Shown here one piece after another: positions 6,936 through 14,369 of a stretch of DNA of 16,190 nt. Below the pieces are notes generated by a model. The model was not told the DNA's origin. It made no database searches and saw only the letters and a program-made list of their open reading frames with translations. The first letter of the stretch is position 1, and the number at the start of each line of letters is the position of its first letter. The position numbers and the translations under genes are program-made. This stretch comes from an uncultured Bacteroidales bacterium (GTDB lineage: Bacteria > Bacteroidota > Bacteroidia > Bacteroidales > F082). The stretch is taken from assembly GCA_937896505.1 (NCBI GenBank), contig CALBNP010000162.1, positions 1-16,190 of the forward strand. Reading direction: 5' to 3'.

Positions 6936-7427
6936 TTAACGGATTCTATCCGTTGAACGTACTTTCTTGATGTCTTTTCTCAATCCCGTGGCGCCAAGCA
7001 AGACGAAAATCAAGGCGGCCAAAGGCAAGAAGGCACCTGCCTTATATTCCGGTTGAGTCACATTGATCGACATTCCCACGGCACGAATATAATAGGTGAA
7101 AACCAGAGCAATCCAAGCCACGATAACTACAAGGTCGATGCGGGCAATGCGATGAAGTGTCACAAAATCGCTGATTTTGATAGCCTTATGCAAACCGAAA
7201 GCCAAATAACCACTCAGAAGCAAAGCCGTAACCGTAAGCACCAAAACCGGCAAGGCATACCACTTGCCAAAAGGAACCTCACCATCGGGAAGAAGCGATT
7301 CTACACCGTATGCATTGAACCGTAAAATGTTGATTTCTCCTAAATATTCAGCCAAAGGCATAAAGAAAAGCAAGGCAAACAAGATTGCCGCAACGAAAAA
7401 AAAGATAGATTGTAATCTTTGTGACAT
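6936..7427 (-). CDS. DUF4293 family integral membrane protein
   Basis: A 163-residue protein with four predicted transmembrane helices: about 7-27 ('SIFFFVAAILFALLFFMPLA'), 57-77 ('YALPVLVLTVTALLLSGYLA'), 97-115 ('DLVVIVAWIALVFTYYI') and 131-148 ('AFLPLAALIFVLLGATGL'). The N-terminal 'MSQRLQSIFF' and C-terminal 'KKVRSTDRIR' fit DUF4293, a Bacteroidota family of unknown function; the basic 'VRS.DRIR' tail is its best signature. It lies divergently from rho, with promoters interleaved in the 184-base gap. The upstream side has a good -7 box 17 or so bases from the likely transcription start to the ATG. I know of no demonstrated activity. Confidence 0.9.
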   Translation of the reverse strand: MSQRLQSIFFFVAAILFALLFFMPLAEYLGEINILRFNAYGVESLLPDGEVPFGKWYALPVLVLTVTALLLSGYLAFGLHKAIKISDFVTLHRIARIDLVVIVAWIALVFTYYIRAVGMSINVTQPEYKAGAFLPLAALIFVLLGATGLRKDIKKVRSTDRIR

Positions 7428-7445
7428 GATTTTAATGTTTATTTC

Positions 7446-7458
7446 GGCTGCAAAGATA
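7446..7458 (-). promoter_or_regulatory. -7 box of the DUF4293 gene promoter
   Basis: On the minus strand TATCTTTG (7458-7451) is a perfect -7 box and continues into CAGCC. There is no good -33 TTG at the expected place; the DNA there is a run of Ts. Transcription should start near 7444, giving a leader of about 17 bases. Confidence 0.72.
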
Positions 7459-7478
7459 CAATTTTAGGGAAAAAAAAC

Positions 7479-7508
7479 TTGCAGGTTAAAGGAAAATATC
7501 TACCTTTG
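7479..7508 (+). promoter_or_regulatory. Bacteroidota-type promoter of rho
   Basis: TTG at 7479-7481 is followed, after 19 bases, by TACCTTTG at 7501-7508, which continues CAGCG. Transcription is expected from near 7515, giving rho a leader of about 97 bases before the ATG at 7612, the longest in this window. Confidence 0.8.
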
Positions 7509-7611
7509 CAGCGCTTTTCGAAGCCGTAATTGACTAAAACAAAAAGCATTCCAACGAAAATTATTGTATTACGATTTGTGTTCCTATGAGGAATTCTTAA
7601 ATCCAATCTTT

Positions 7612-9543
7612 ATGTATAACATCTTTGAACTTAACGACAAGTCATTAGAAGACTTGAAAGTCATTGCCATAGAAATGGGCATTGACGACGAAGGCATGGA
7701 CCGCTCAACATTGATTTACGCCATCATCGACCATCAATCGGACCATCCGACACCTCAAAAGAGCAACAAACCTTCAGAACCACAAAAAAACAAGGCACAA
7801 AAGGACAACAAGCCTAACAAGAAAGAACGCAAAAGCAAGAAAGCCGAAGCACAACCGACAGAAACCGAAACCGTAGAGAAAAAAGCGGAAGTAGCTGAAA
7901 CAGAACCATCGTCAAATTCTGACGAACAGAAAGCGAAACGCGGGAAGAGACCTCGCATCGCACAAAATGAAAAATCCGAGGCACCCGAGAAAGCTTTTTC
8001 CACCAAATCAGATAAGCCTGTCGATCCGAAAAACAAGGAGAAGAATGTTGAGATAGCAGCTCCTAAAAAAGAGCCTGTCGTTGCAATGGAGCCTCAAGAA
8101 GTGGCAGAAATGACACGTCAAGAGGAACCCGCAATGGGCGAAAACCGCAAGCAAAAGCGCAAACGCATTGAGCGCCAAGCCAAGGAAAACGAAGCATCGG
8201 CTCACGTTGAGGAACCTAATATTGAATTTGACGGCGACCAAGTCGAAGAGATGCAAGCCCCTGCAAAACAAGATGCCGTTGAGGAAATGACGAGCCAGGA
8301 ACCTACGAAACCCGTCCAAAAAGAAGGCAAAGAAAAGCACCAAGAAAGAAACGAACAGCAGGCCCAACAACAAGAGAAGTTTGTCAAGCCAGAAAGAAAC
8401 CAGAATGACGACTTGCTCAACCAGTTTGACTGCAACGTGCAAGCGGAAGGTGTGCTTGAAATCGCCAACGACGGATGCGGTTTCCTGCGTTCAGCCGACT
8501 ACAACTACCTGCCTTCGCCTGACGACATCTACGTTTCGCCTTCACAAATCAAACTGTTTGGCCTCAAGACTGGCGACACCATCTTGGGAACCATCAGGCC
8601 ACCCAAGGCTGGCGAAAAATTTTTCCCATTGGTGAAAGTCGATTACATCAACGGGCGCCGTCCGGAAGAAGTGCGCGACCGTATCGGTTTCGACTACCTC
8701 ACACCGCTTTTCCCTAACGAGAAATTCAAGATTACCGGACACCAAGGCGGCACCATCTCCACTCGTATCATGGATATGTTTGCCCCTATCGGCAAAGGCC
8801 AGCGTGGTTTGATTGTGGCTCAGCCAAAGACCGGTAAGACGGTATTACTCAAGGAAGTAGCCAATGCCATTGCAGCCAACCATCCGGAAGTATATCTTAT
8901 CATCTTGCTCATCGACGAACGTCCAGAAGAAGTCACCGACATGCAACGCAGCGTGAATGCCGAAGTCATCGCTTCCACATTCGACGAACCTGCATCGAAG
9001 CACGTCCAGATTGCCAACATCGTTCTCGAAAAGGCCAAGCGACTGACCGAATGCGGCCACGATGTCGTCATCTTACTTGACTCCATCACCCGTTTGGCAC
9101 GTGCCTACAACACCGTTTCGCCTGCATCGGGCAAGGTGCTTACTGGCGGCGTGGAAGCCAACGCATTGCAAAAGCCAAAACGCTTCTTCGGTGCAGCCCG
9201 TAAGATCGAAAACGGCGGCTCGCTGACCATCCTCGCTACTGCCCTTATCGACACAGGCTCGAAGATGGACGAAGTCATCTTCGAAGAATTCAAAGGCACT
9301 GGCAATATGGAACTGCAACTCGACCGCCGCTTGTCGAACAAGCGCATCTTCCCAGCCATCGACATTGTGGCATCGGGTACACGCCGCGACGACTTGCTGG
9401 TTGACGAACGCACTTTGGCCCGCGTTTGGGCATTACGCACTCACTTTGCCGACATGACTCCTGTCGAAGCTATGGAATTCCTGAAAGACCGCGTCGCAAA
9501 AACCGTAAGCAACGAAGAATTTCTGATGAGTTTAGACAAATAA
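7612..9543 (+). CDS. rho: Transcription termination factor Rho with long disordered insert
   Basis: The hexameric RNA-dependent ATPase that ends transcription at Rho-dependent sites. It has a Rho_N helical domain (residues 1-42, 'FELNDKSLEDLKVIAIEMGI'). A 230-residue low-complexity insert rich in Lys, Glu, Gln and Pro follows (about 43-272). The cold-shock RNA-binding domain begins near 280 ('GVLEIANDGCGFLRS', 'DDIYVSPSQIKLFGL'). The RecA-like motor has Walker A 'AQPKTGKT' (K409), Walker B 'HDVVILLDSITRLARAYN', the Q-loop 'SGKVLTGGVEANALQKPKRFFGAARK' in parts, and the conserved 'FKGTGNMELQLDRRL'. At 643 residues it is far longer than the 419 of E. coli Rho, owing to the insert. The frame is open from a TTG at 7564, but the ATG at 7612 begins the family's 'MYNIxxLND' N-terminus. 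No intrinsic terminator follows, and the LolA-like gene begins 43 bases later. Confidence 0.97.
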   Translation: MYNIFELNDKSLEDLKVIAIEMGIDDEGMDRSTLIYAIIDHQSDHPTPQKSNKPSEPQKNKAQKDNKPNKKERKSKKAEAQPTETETVEKKAEVAETEPSSNSDEQKAKRGKRPRIAQNEKSEAPEKAFSTKSDKPVDPKNKEKNVEIAAPKKEPVVAMEPQEVAEMTRQEEPAMGENRKQKRKRIERQAKENEASAHVEEPNIEFDGDQVEEMQAPAKQDAVEEMTSQEPTKPVQKEGKEKHQERNEQQAQQQEKFVKPERNQNDDLLNQFDCNVQAEGVLEIANDGCGFLRSADYNYLPSPDDIYVSPSQIKLFGLKTGDTILGTIRPPKAGEKFFPLVKVDYINGRRPEEVRDRIGFDYLTPLFPNEKFKITGHQGGTISTRIMDMFAPIGKGQRGLIVAQPKTGKTVLLKEVANAIAANHPEVYLIILLIDERPEEVTDMQRSVNAEVIASTFDEPASKHVQIANIVLEKAKRLTECGHDVVILLDSITRLARAYNTVSPASGKVLTGGVEANALQKPKRFFGAARKIENGGSLTILATALIDTGSKMDEVIFEEFKGTGNMELQLDRRLSNKRIFPAIDIVASGTRRDDLLVDERTLARVWALRTHFADMTPVEAMEFLKDRVAKTVSNEEFLMSLDK

Positions 9544-9586
9544 GGAACAACACAAAAGCATTCTATCTTACCTTCACTTACACAAC

Positions 9587-10195
9587 ATGAAAAAAGCATT
9601 GTTTATAATCATTGCGTGGTTTTGCGTCACCACCATCAATGCGCAGCAAGACTCGATTATCTTCAGACAGATTGAAGAGGCTGGCAAATCCATCCAAAGC
9701 ATGGAATGCCATTTGCGCAACACGATGACGCGCCCCTACGAACAAGTCGAAAAGGAAGGAAACATAAAGTACCTTGCCGCAAACCAGATAGCAGCTAATT
9801 TCGATGGTGGAGAATATGTTCTCATGAGCGGAAACAAGATGAAAATCAAACTCGGCATTTTCAACAACACTTTCCGCACCGACCGCAATCCTCTCATCAA
9901 GCCTATCAGCCGAATGCTGGTCAATGCCATTAGCGGCCAATGCCGAACCATTGCAGAGGAGAACAATTACAATATCTCCCTAACGGAAGACACACAATCC
10001 TACCTTGTCACACTCACAACGAAAAAGAAGAAACTTTTGGGAATTGGCTACAAACAGGCCGTGTTTGAATATAGGAAGGACAATATGCGTCTCAAGAGCA
10101 TTCTTCTCATCGACTACAAGGACAACCACGACCTCTATTCTTTCGAAGATCAGGTCTTTGACCAACCTATCGACGAAAATGCGTTCAAACTATAA
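9587..10195 (+). CDS. LolA-like outer membrane lipoprotein carrier protein
   Basis: A 202-residue exported protein with signal peptide 1-19 ('ALFIIIAWFCVTTINA', cut before QQDS). The rest fits the LolA/LolB fold: an N-terminal helix with 'QIEEAGKSIQSMECHLRNTM', a strand 'GNIKYLAANQIAANF' followed by 'GGEYVLMSGNKMKIKLG', and later strands 'KQAVFEYRKDNMRLKSILLIDY' in alternating polar/apolar pattern. LolA carries lipoproteins across the periplasm to the outer membrane; this one is a divergent, Bacteroidota-type relative, so the role is inferred from fold and export. It follows rho by 43 bases with no promoter or terminator between, and is probably co-transcribed with it. It converges on mpl with an 8-base gap and no hairpin. 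Confidence 0.7.
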   Translation: MKKALFIIIAWFCVTTINAQQDSIIFRQIEEAGKSIQSMECHLRNTMTRPYEQVEKEGNIKYLAANQIAANFDGGEYVLMSGNKMKIKLGIFNNTFRTDRNPLIKPISRMLVNAISGQCRTIAEENNYNISLTEDTQSYLVTLTTKKKKLLGIGYKQAVFEYRKDNMRLKSILLIDYKDNHDLYSFEDQVFDQPIDENAFKL

Positions 10196-10203
10196 CGGAG
10201 TTC

Positions 10204-11559
10204 TCAATTCCAGATTTCCTTCAATTCATCGGTTGTCAATCCGTTGAAATCGCCAGAACTCATTAAGGCGGCAACCACATTATCCTTTCTGCCCTGCTCC
10301 AACATGGCCAGCAGGGCAGCTTTGTTGTGGACCACCTTTAAATCACTGCGTCCAAAACCTTCAACGATGCGCTCGTCAGGCATCAACTCCAGCTTCTTGA
10401 TGGCAACAGCGTGTGGGTCGTAGAACACGATGGCTTGGTCGGCCTGTTTCAAGGCATCACGATAATGGTCGATGAAGACTTCGCTGAGGCTGCTATAAGT
10501 GTGCAATTCAAAGACTGCGATGAGATACTTTTCGGGATATTGCTCGCGGAGTGCTTTCACCGTAGCCGTAAGTTTTGAAGGTGCATGGGCGAAGTCGCGG
10601 AACACGAAATTGCCATTACTTTCAAACAACAGTTCAAGTCGGCGGGCCGCCCCTTTGAAACTGCCGATGGCTTCATAGAACTGCTCGTCGGTGACACCCA
10701 ACTGCTTGCAAACCAGTCTTGCCGCATTGATGTTTTTCATATTATGGGTGCCAAAAATGCCGACCTCTCTCCTACTTCCGTCGGGCAAAATCAAGTATGT
10801 TTTCACGCCATCGTTTTCCGAAAAGTGCGGACCATAGCCAAAAGTCGGGCAAGCAGCGGTTTGTGCAATCTTTTCGGCTTCCACATCCGTGCCATCATAA
10901 ATCAGGCAGCCACCCTTCTCGATGGTACGGACAAAGATTCTGAACTGTTCGAGATAGTTGTCGAAAGTAGGAAACACATTCACATGGTCCCAACCTATAC
11001 CACTGATTACCGCGATGTTAGGATGATAGTGATGGAACTTTGGCACGCGGTCGATAGGTGAAGTCAGATACTCATCGCCTTCCATGACCATATATTTGGC
11101 CGTTTCGCTGAGGCGCACCATCACGTCAAAGCCTTCAAGCTGTGCACCCACCATGAATTCGGCCTCGATGCCGACCTGTTTCAGCACATGCAAAATCATC
11201 GAAGTGATGGTTGTCTTGCCGTGACTCCCACCGATGACGATGCGCGTCTTGTCCTTGCTCTGCTCATAGAGATACTCGGGATAAGAATACACTTTCAGTC
11301 CCAGTTCCTGCGCACGGACCAGTTCAGGATTATCGATACGGGCATGCATACCGAGGATGACAGCATTATAGCTGTTATCGAGTTTTTCGGGATACCAACC
11401 CCATTGTGGAGGCAAGATGCCCTCGTTGGCGAGGCGCGACTTGGAAGGCTCGAAGATTTCGTCGTCAGAGCCAGTTACATCATAACCCTTGCGGTGCAAG
11501 GCGATGGCGAGATTGTGCATGGCGCTCCCGCCTATAGCGATAAAATGTACTTTTTTCAT
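10204..11559 (-). CDS. mpl: UDP-MurNAc:L-Ala-gamma-D-Glu-meso-Dap ligase (Mpl)
   Basis: A Mur-ligase family enzyme of murein recycling. Mpl joins the recovered tripeptide to UDP-N-acetylmuramate, bypassing MurC, MurD and MurE. The 451 residues match Mpl length. The N-terminal UDP-binding loop is 'IAIGGSAMHNLAIALHRKGYDVTGSD' (about 7-32, in parts 'IGGSAMHNLA' and 'GYDVTGSD'). The ATP P-loop is 'IGGSHGKTT' (109-117). Central-domain motifs include 'EGDEYLTSP', 'SGIGWDHVNVFP' and 'GTHNMKNINAA'; the C-terminal domain has 'RRLELL', 'DFAHAPSKL' and 'MSSGDFNGL'. MurC itself reads differently in 'EADESD' and 'DDYGHHP'; here 'EGDEYL' and 'DFAHAPSK' indicate Mpl. The transcript starts close upstream, from a promoter nested in the terminator of the preceding rimO gene. 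Confidence 0.93.
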   Translation of the reverse strand: MKKVHFIAIGGSAMHNLAIALHRKGYDVTGSDDEIFEPSKSRLANEGILPPQWGWYPEKLDNSYNAVILGMHARIDNPELVRAQELGLKVYSYPEYLYEQSKDKTRIVIGGSHGKTTITSMILHVLKQVGIEAEFMVGAQLEGFDVMVRLSETAKYMVMEGDEYLTSPIDRVPKFHHYHPNIAVISGIGWDHVNVFPTFDNYLEQFRIFVRTIEKGGCLIYDGTDVEAEKIAQTAACPTFGYGPHFSENDGVKTYLILPDGSRREVGIFGTHNMKNINAARLVCKQLGVTDEQFYEAIGSFKGAARRLELLFESNGNFVFRDFAHAPSKLTATVKALREQYPEKYLIAVFELHTYSSLSEVFIDHYRDALKQADQAIVFYDPHAVAIKKLELMPDERIVEGFGRSDLKVVHNKAALLAMLEQGRKDNVVAALMSSGDFNGLTTDELKEIWN

Positions 11560-11576
11560 TACTTATAATTTGCCCA

Positions 11577-11608
11577 CAAAATTAGCATAAAAAAAGCCGC
11601 TCTCGCAA
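11577..11608 (-). promoter_or_regulatory. Bacteroidota-type promoter of mpl
   Basis: On the minus strand TTG (11608-11606) is followed, after 21 bases, by TAATTTTG (11584-11577). The -33 box lies within the hairpin of the rimO terminator, and the spacer carries its T-run. Transcription should start near 11570, about 10 bases before the ATG. Confidence 0.7.
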
Positions 11609-11613
11609 GCAAC
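11589..11613 (-). terminator. Intrinsic terminator after rimO
   Basis: On the minus strand GTTGCTT (11613-11607) pairs with GAGCGGC (11602-11596) around a GCGA loop, with three G-T wobbles, followed by seven Ts (11595-11589). It begins 11 bases after the rimO stop codon. The wobble-rich stem makes it moderate in strength. Confidence 0.68.
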
Positions 11614-11624
11614 TCGAATTATTT

Positions 11625-12914
11625 TCAGATTATTTCTCCATAACAGTCGAAATAGTCGGCCTGGGTGATTTTCACTTGATAGAACTGCCCGATTTCAAGG
11701 TCAACATCGGCAGGGATGAGAATTTCGTCATCAACTTCGGGCGAGTCGTATTGCGAACGGCCAACGTAATAGTCGCCTTCCAAGCGGTCAAGCAGCACAT
11801 TTTCAACCTTTCCGACACGCATTCCGTTGATTTCCAAAGAGATGTTTTGTTGAATCTCCATCAGTCTATCCACACGTTCTTGTTTCACCTCGTCAGGAAC
11901 ATCGTCTTCCATCTCGTAAGCCGGCGTTCCTTCTTCTGGCGAGAATGCGAAAACACCCGCACGTTCGAAACGCATGTCTCTGACGAACTGACAAAGCTCT
12001 TCAAAGTCGTCTTCTGTCTCACCTGGGAAACCAACAATGAAGGTAGTCCGGAAAGCGATGTCAGGCACATGTCTGCGCACATTCTCCACAAAACCAATGG
12101 TTTGCTGACGGTCAACACCGCGACGCATGGCTTTTAGCAGATGCGTGCTAATGTGCTGCAAAGGCAAGTCAATGTAATGGCAAATCTTCGGATTTTCACG
12201 CATCAGGTCGAGCAACTCATCGGGGAAGCCCAACGGATAACCATAATGGAGGCGAATCCACTCGTAACCGTCAATCTTGCAAAGTTCGTTCACCAACTCG
12301 ACAATGCGCGACTTTCCATACAAGTCGATGCCATAATAGGTCAAGTCTTGAGCGATGAGAATCAGCTCTTTCACGCCTTTCTTGGCCAATTGCTTCGCTT
12401 CCTCAAGCAGATTTTCCATCGGGACCGACACATGACCGCCTCTAATAAGAGGAATGGCGCAAAACGCGCAGCGACGATTGCAGCCTTCCGAAATCTTCAG
12501 GTAGGCATAATGTTTAGGCGTAGAAAGTACACGACGCGAGCAATAATCAGCAGGCAGTTCTTCTTTCAAGATGTCGGCGGCAATCAGGTTCACGCTTTCG
12601 ACGCCATAGAAGCCATCCACCTCTTGGATTTCCTCTTGCAGTTCCTTACGAAAGCGTTGCGAGAGGCAACCAACGACATACAATTTACTGATTTTATTCT
12701 TCTTACGAAGTTCAGCATATTCGAGGATACAATCTATTGATTCTTCTTGCGCATCACCGATGAAGCCACAAGTATTGATAATAACCACATCGGCCTTTTG
12801 GTCAGAGTCGTGACGGATAAGGTATTTGTGTTCCAACAAAGCCGCCAAATGCTCCGAATCGACCTTGTTTTTCGAGCAACCGAGCGTGATGATATTCAGA
12901 ATAGGTTTTCTCAT
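11625..12914 (-). CDS. rimO: Ribosomal protein S12 methylthiotransferase RimO
   Basis: A radical-SAM methylthiotransferase that adds a methylthio group to an aspartate of ribosomal protein S12. Three domains can be seen in 429 residues. The N-terminal MTTase domain has cluster ligands C13 ('LGCSKN'), C49 ('NTCGFI') and C83 ('VGCLSQR'). The radical-SAM core has C145, C149 and C152 in 'EGCNRRCAFCAIPLIRG'. A C-terminal TRAM-like region (about 365-429) ends 'DYFDCYGEII'. 'CGFIGDAQEESID', 'YIDLPLQHIS' and 'VGFPGETEDDF' are typical of RimO rather than MiaB. All six cluster cysteines are present, so activity is expected. The ATG overlaps the ftsY stop by 4 bases (ATGA), so translation is probably coupled. 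Confidence 0.95.
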   Translation of the reverse strand: MRKPILNIITLGCSKNKVDSEHLAALLEHKYLIRHDSDQKADVVIINTCGFIGDAQEESIDCILEYAELRKKNKISKLYVVGCLSQRFRKELQEEIQEVDGFYGVESVNLIAADILKEELPADYCSRRVLSTPKHYAYLKISEGCNRRCAFCAIPLIRGGHVSVPMENLLEEAKQLAKKGVKELILIAQDLTYYGIDLYGKSRIVELVNELCKIDGYEWIRLHYGYPLGFPDELLDLMRENPKICHYIDLPLQHISTHLLKAMRRGVDRQQTIGFVENVRRHVPDIAFRTTFIVGFPGETEDDFEELCQFVRDMRFERAGVFAFSPEEGTPAYEMEDDVPDEVKQERVDRLMEIQQNISLEINGMRVGKVENVLLDRLEGDYYVGRSQYDSPEVDDEILIPADVDLEIGQFYQVKITQADYFDCYGEII

Positions 12915-13867
12915 TCGAAAAGACTGTCAACAAAAGCTTTTCTGTCAAAAATCTGGAGATGGTCGATACCTTCACCGACACCGATATATTTTACCGGAAT
13001 CTTGAATTGGTCGGAAATGCCGATAACCACACCGCCTTTTGCCGTGCCATCCAACTTCGTCAAAGCCAATGCATTGACTTCAGTAGCAGCCGTAAACTGT
13101 TTGGCCTGTTCGATAGCGTTTTGGCCAGTCGAGGCATCCAGCACAAGAAGTATTTCGTGCGGGGCATCAGGCACTACCTTTTGCATCACGGTCTTGATTT
13201 TGGTCAGCTCGCGCATCAGGTTCACCTTATTATGCAAACGGCCAGCCGTGTCGATGATGACCATGTCAGCATCTTGAGCCACTGCCGACTTCACCGTATC
13301 GAAAGCCACCGAAGCGGGATCGGCACCCATGCCCTGCTGGACAATCGGCACACCTACCCTTTCGGCCCAAATCTGCAACTGCTCGACAGCGGCAGCGCGG
13401 AAGGTATCGGAAGCGCCGAGAACGACTTTCTTGCCCGCCTTCTTGAAATTGTAGGCCAACTTACCGATAGTCGTCGTCTTTCCAACACCATTGACGCCAA
13501 CCACCATAATCACATAAGGCTTCTTGTCGGCAGGAATCTCGAAGGTGGTGCCATCGCCACAATCGTTTTCTTGCAACAACGCCATAATTTCCTCTTTCAA
13601 GATGCTGTTCAATTCGCTGGTACCCACATATTTGTCGCGGGCAACGCGAGCCTGGATGCGGTCGATGATTTTCAAGGTAGTTTCCACACCCACATCGGAA
13701 GTGATGAGGATTTCCTCAAGGTTGTCGAGCACCTCGTCATCGACGGTCGATTTGCCAACGATGGCTTTGGTGAGTTTCGAGAAGACGCTGGTCTTAGTTT
13801 TCTCCAACCCTTTGTCGAGGTCTTCTTTCTGTTCTTTCTTTTTGGTAAGGAATGAGAATAAGCCCAT
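12911..13867 (-). CDS. ftsY: Signal recognition particle receptor FtsY
   Basis: The SRP-receptor GTPase that docks ribosome-SRP complexes at the inner membrane. The 318-residue protein has only a short basic N-terminus ('MGLFSFLTKKKEQ', probably a membrane-binding amphipathic helix) and no long acidic A domain. The N domain is about 20-105. The G domain carries G1 'GVNGVGKTTT' (124-133), 'DTFRAAAVEQL' (154-164), 'DTAGR' (206-210) and G4 'TKLDGTAKGG' (270-279), which continues 'VVIGISDQFKIPVKYIGVGE'. These identify FtsY over Ffh, as there is no M domain. A strong terminator lies just upstream, between DUF4295 and ftsY. No good -7 box is visible in the short gap, so expression may come from read-through. 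Confidence 0.97.
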   Translation of the reverse strand: MGLFSFLTKKKEQKEDLDKGLEKTKTSVFSKLTKAIVGKSTVDDEVLDNLEEILITSDVGVETTLKIIDRIQARVARDKYVGTSELNSILKEEIMALLQENDCGDGTTFEIPADKKPYVIMVVGVNGVGKTTTIGKLAYNFKKAGKKVVLGASDTFRAAAVEQLQIWAERVGVPIVQQGMGADPASVAFDTVKSAVAQDADMVIIDTAGRLHNKVNLMRELTKIKTVMQKVVPDAPHEILLVLDASTGQNAIEQAKQFTAATEVNALALTKLDGTAKGGVVIGISDQFKIPVKYIGVGEGIDHLQIFDRKAFVDSLFE

Positions 13868-13888
13868 TATTATAATTTTAATAAACGC

Positions 13889-13922
13889 AAAAAAGCTCTT
13901 CCATAATAGTTATGGAAAAGCT
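13889..13922 (-). terminator. Strong intrinsic terminator between DUF4295 gene and ftsY
   Basis: On the minus strand AGCTTTTCCATAA (13922-13910) pairs with TTATGGAAGAGCT (13906-13894) around a 3-base CTA loop. This is a 13-bp stem with a single T-G wobble, and a T-run follows (13894-13889). It begins 24 bases after the DUF4295 stop and ends 21 bases before the ftsY ATG. It is directional: the plus-strand reading has no T-run. Confidence 0.88.
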
Positions 13923-13946
13923 ATAATGAAATGCAAGATGGTTTAA

Positions 13947-14099
13947 TTATCTCTTTGCGAGGAATTCCTGAACTTTGTCAGCAGGAACTACAGTCTCTTC
14001 GAAATAGTAAGCGCCAGTCTTTTCAGAACGCTTCATTCTGATAATCTTGCTAAAGGTTTTATCTAAGCTACGAAGGGTAGCAACAGCTTTTTTTGCCAT
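13947..14099 (-). CDS. DUF4295 small basic protein, ribosome-associated cluster
   Basis: A 50-residue Lys/Arg-rich protein starting MAKKAVATLR and ending VPADKVQEFLAKR. The middle 'IIRMKRSEKTGAYYFEE' carries the family's 'K..KTGAY.F.E' pattern. It fits DUF4295, a short family found next to rpmG in Bacteroidota. Its size, charge and position suggest a ribosome-associated protein, but that is inference. The gene follows rpmG after 9 bases and must share its promoter. It ends 24 bases before a strong terminator. Confidence 0.88.
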   Translation of the reverse strand: MAKKAVATLRSLDKTFSKIIRMKRSEKTGAYYFEETVVPADKVQEFLAKR

Positions 14100-14108
14100 A
14101 ACTCTAAA

Positions 14109-14297
14109 TTATTTAATCTCTCTGTGGAGAGTCATTTTCTTAAGGATTGGGTTATACTTCATCAACTCCAGACGATCGGGAGTGTTCTTCTTGTTCTTCA
14201 TGGTGAAATACCTTGAAGTGCCAGGCATGCCGCTGGCTTTGTGTTCGGTGCATTCGAGAATGACCTTAACGCGTGCGTCTTTCTGTTTCTTTGCCAT
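14109..14297 (-). CDS. rpmG: 50S ribosomal protein L33
   Basis: A 62-residue basic protein matching bL33: 'RVKVILECTEHK' at the N-terminus, then 'SRYFTMKNKKNTPDRLELMKYNPILKKMTLHREIK'. There is a single cysteine and none of the CxxC pairs that bind zinc, so this is the zinc-free (C-minus) form. The leader has a readable Shine-Dalgarno-like AAGGAAG about 8 bases before the ATG, unusual in a phylum where such sites are rare, and in keeping with high expression. It has its own strong promoter and is followed by the DUF4295 gene. The gene for L28 (rpmB), often directly upstream in relatives, is absent here; ftcD lies there instead. Confidence 0.96.
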   Translation of the reverse strand: MAKKQKDARVKVILECTEHKASGMPGTSRYFTMKNKKNTPDRLELMKYNPILKKMTLHREIK

Positions 14298-14319
14298 TGT
14301 TTAACTTCCTTTCAAATTT

Positions 14320-14354
14320 GGCTGCAAAAGTACATATTTTTTCTTTACGGCCAA
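14320..14354 (-). promoter_or_regulatory. Bacteroidota-type promoter of rpmG
   Basis: On the minus strand TTG (14354-14352) is followed, after 19 bases, by TACTTTTG (14332-14325), continuing into CAGCC. Both boxes and the spacing are near ideal. Transcription is expected near 14318, 21 bases before the ATG. The -33 box is less than 20 bases beyond the ftcD stop codon, with no terminator between. Confidence 0.82.
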
Positions 14355-14369
14355 TGGATTTCTCGAAAT

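Noticed and set aside
7564..7611. TTG start that would add 16 residues to Rho
   Set aside because: The added residues are not like other Rho N-termini, and the ATG at 7612 begins the expected MYNI sequence.
12959..13855. A long open frame on the plus strand, about 298 codons, opposite ftsY
   Set aside because: It is antisense to a certain ftsY, has no promoter or recognisable domain, and its composition (many His, Leu, Phe) is that of a mirror frame of a conserved gene.
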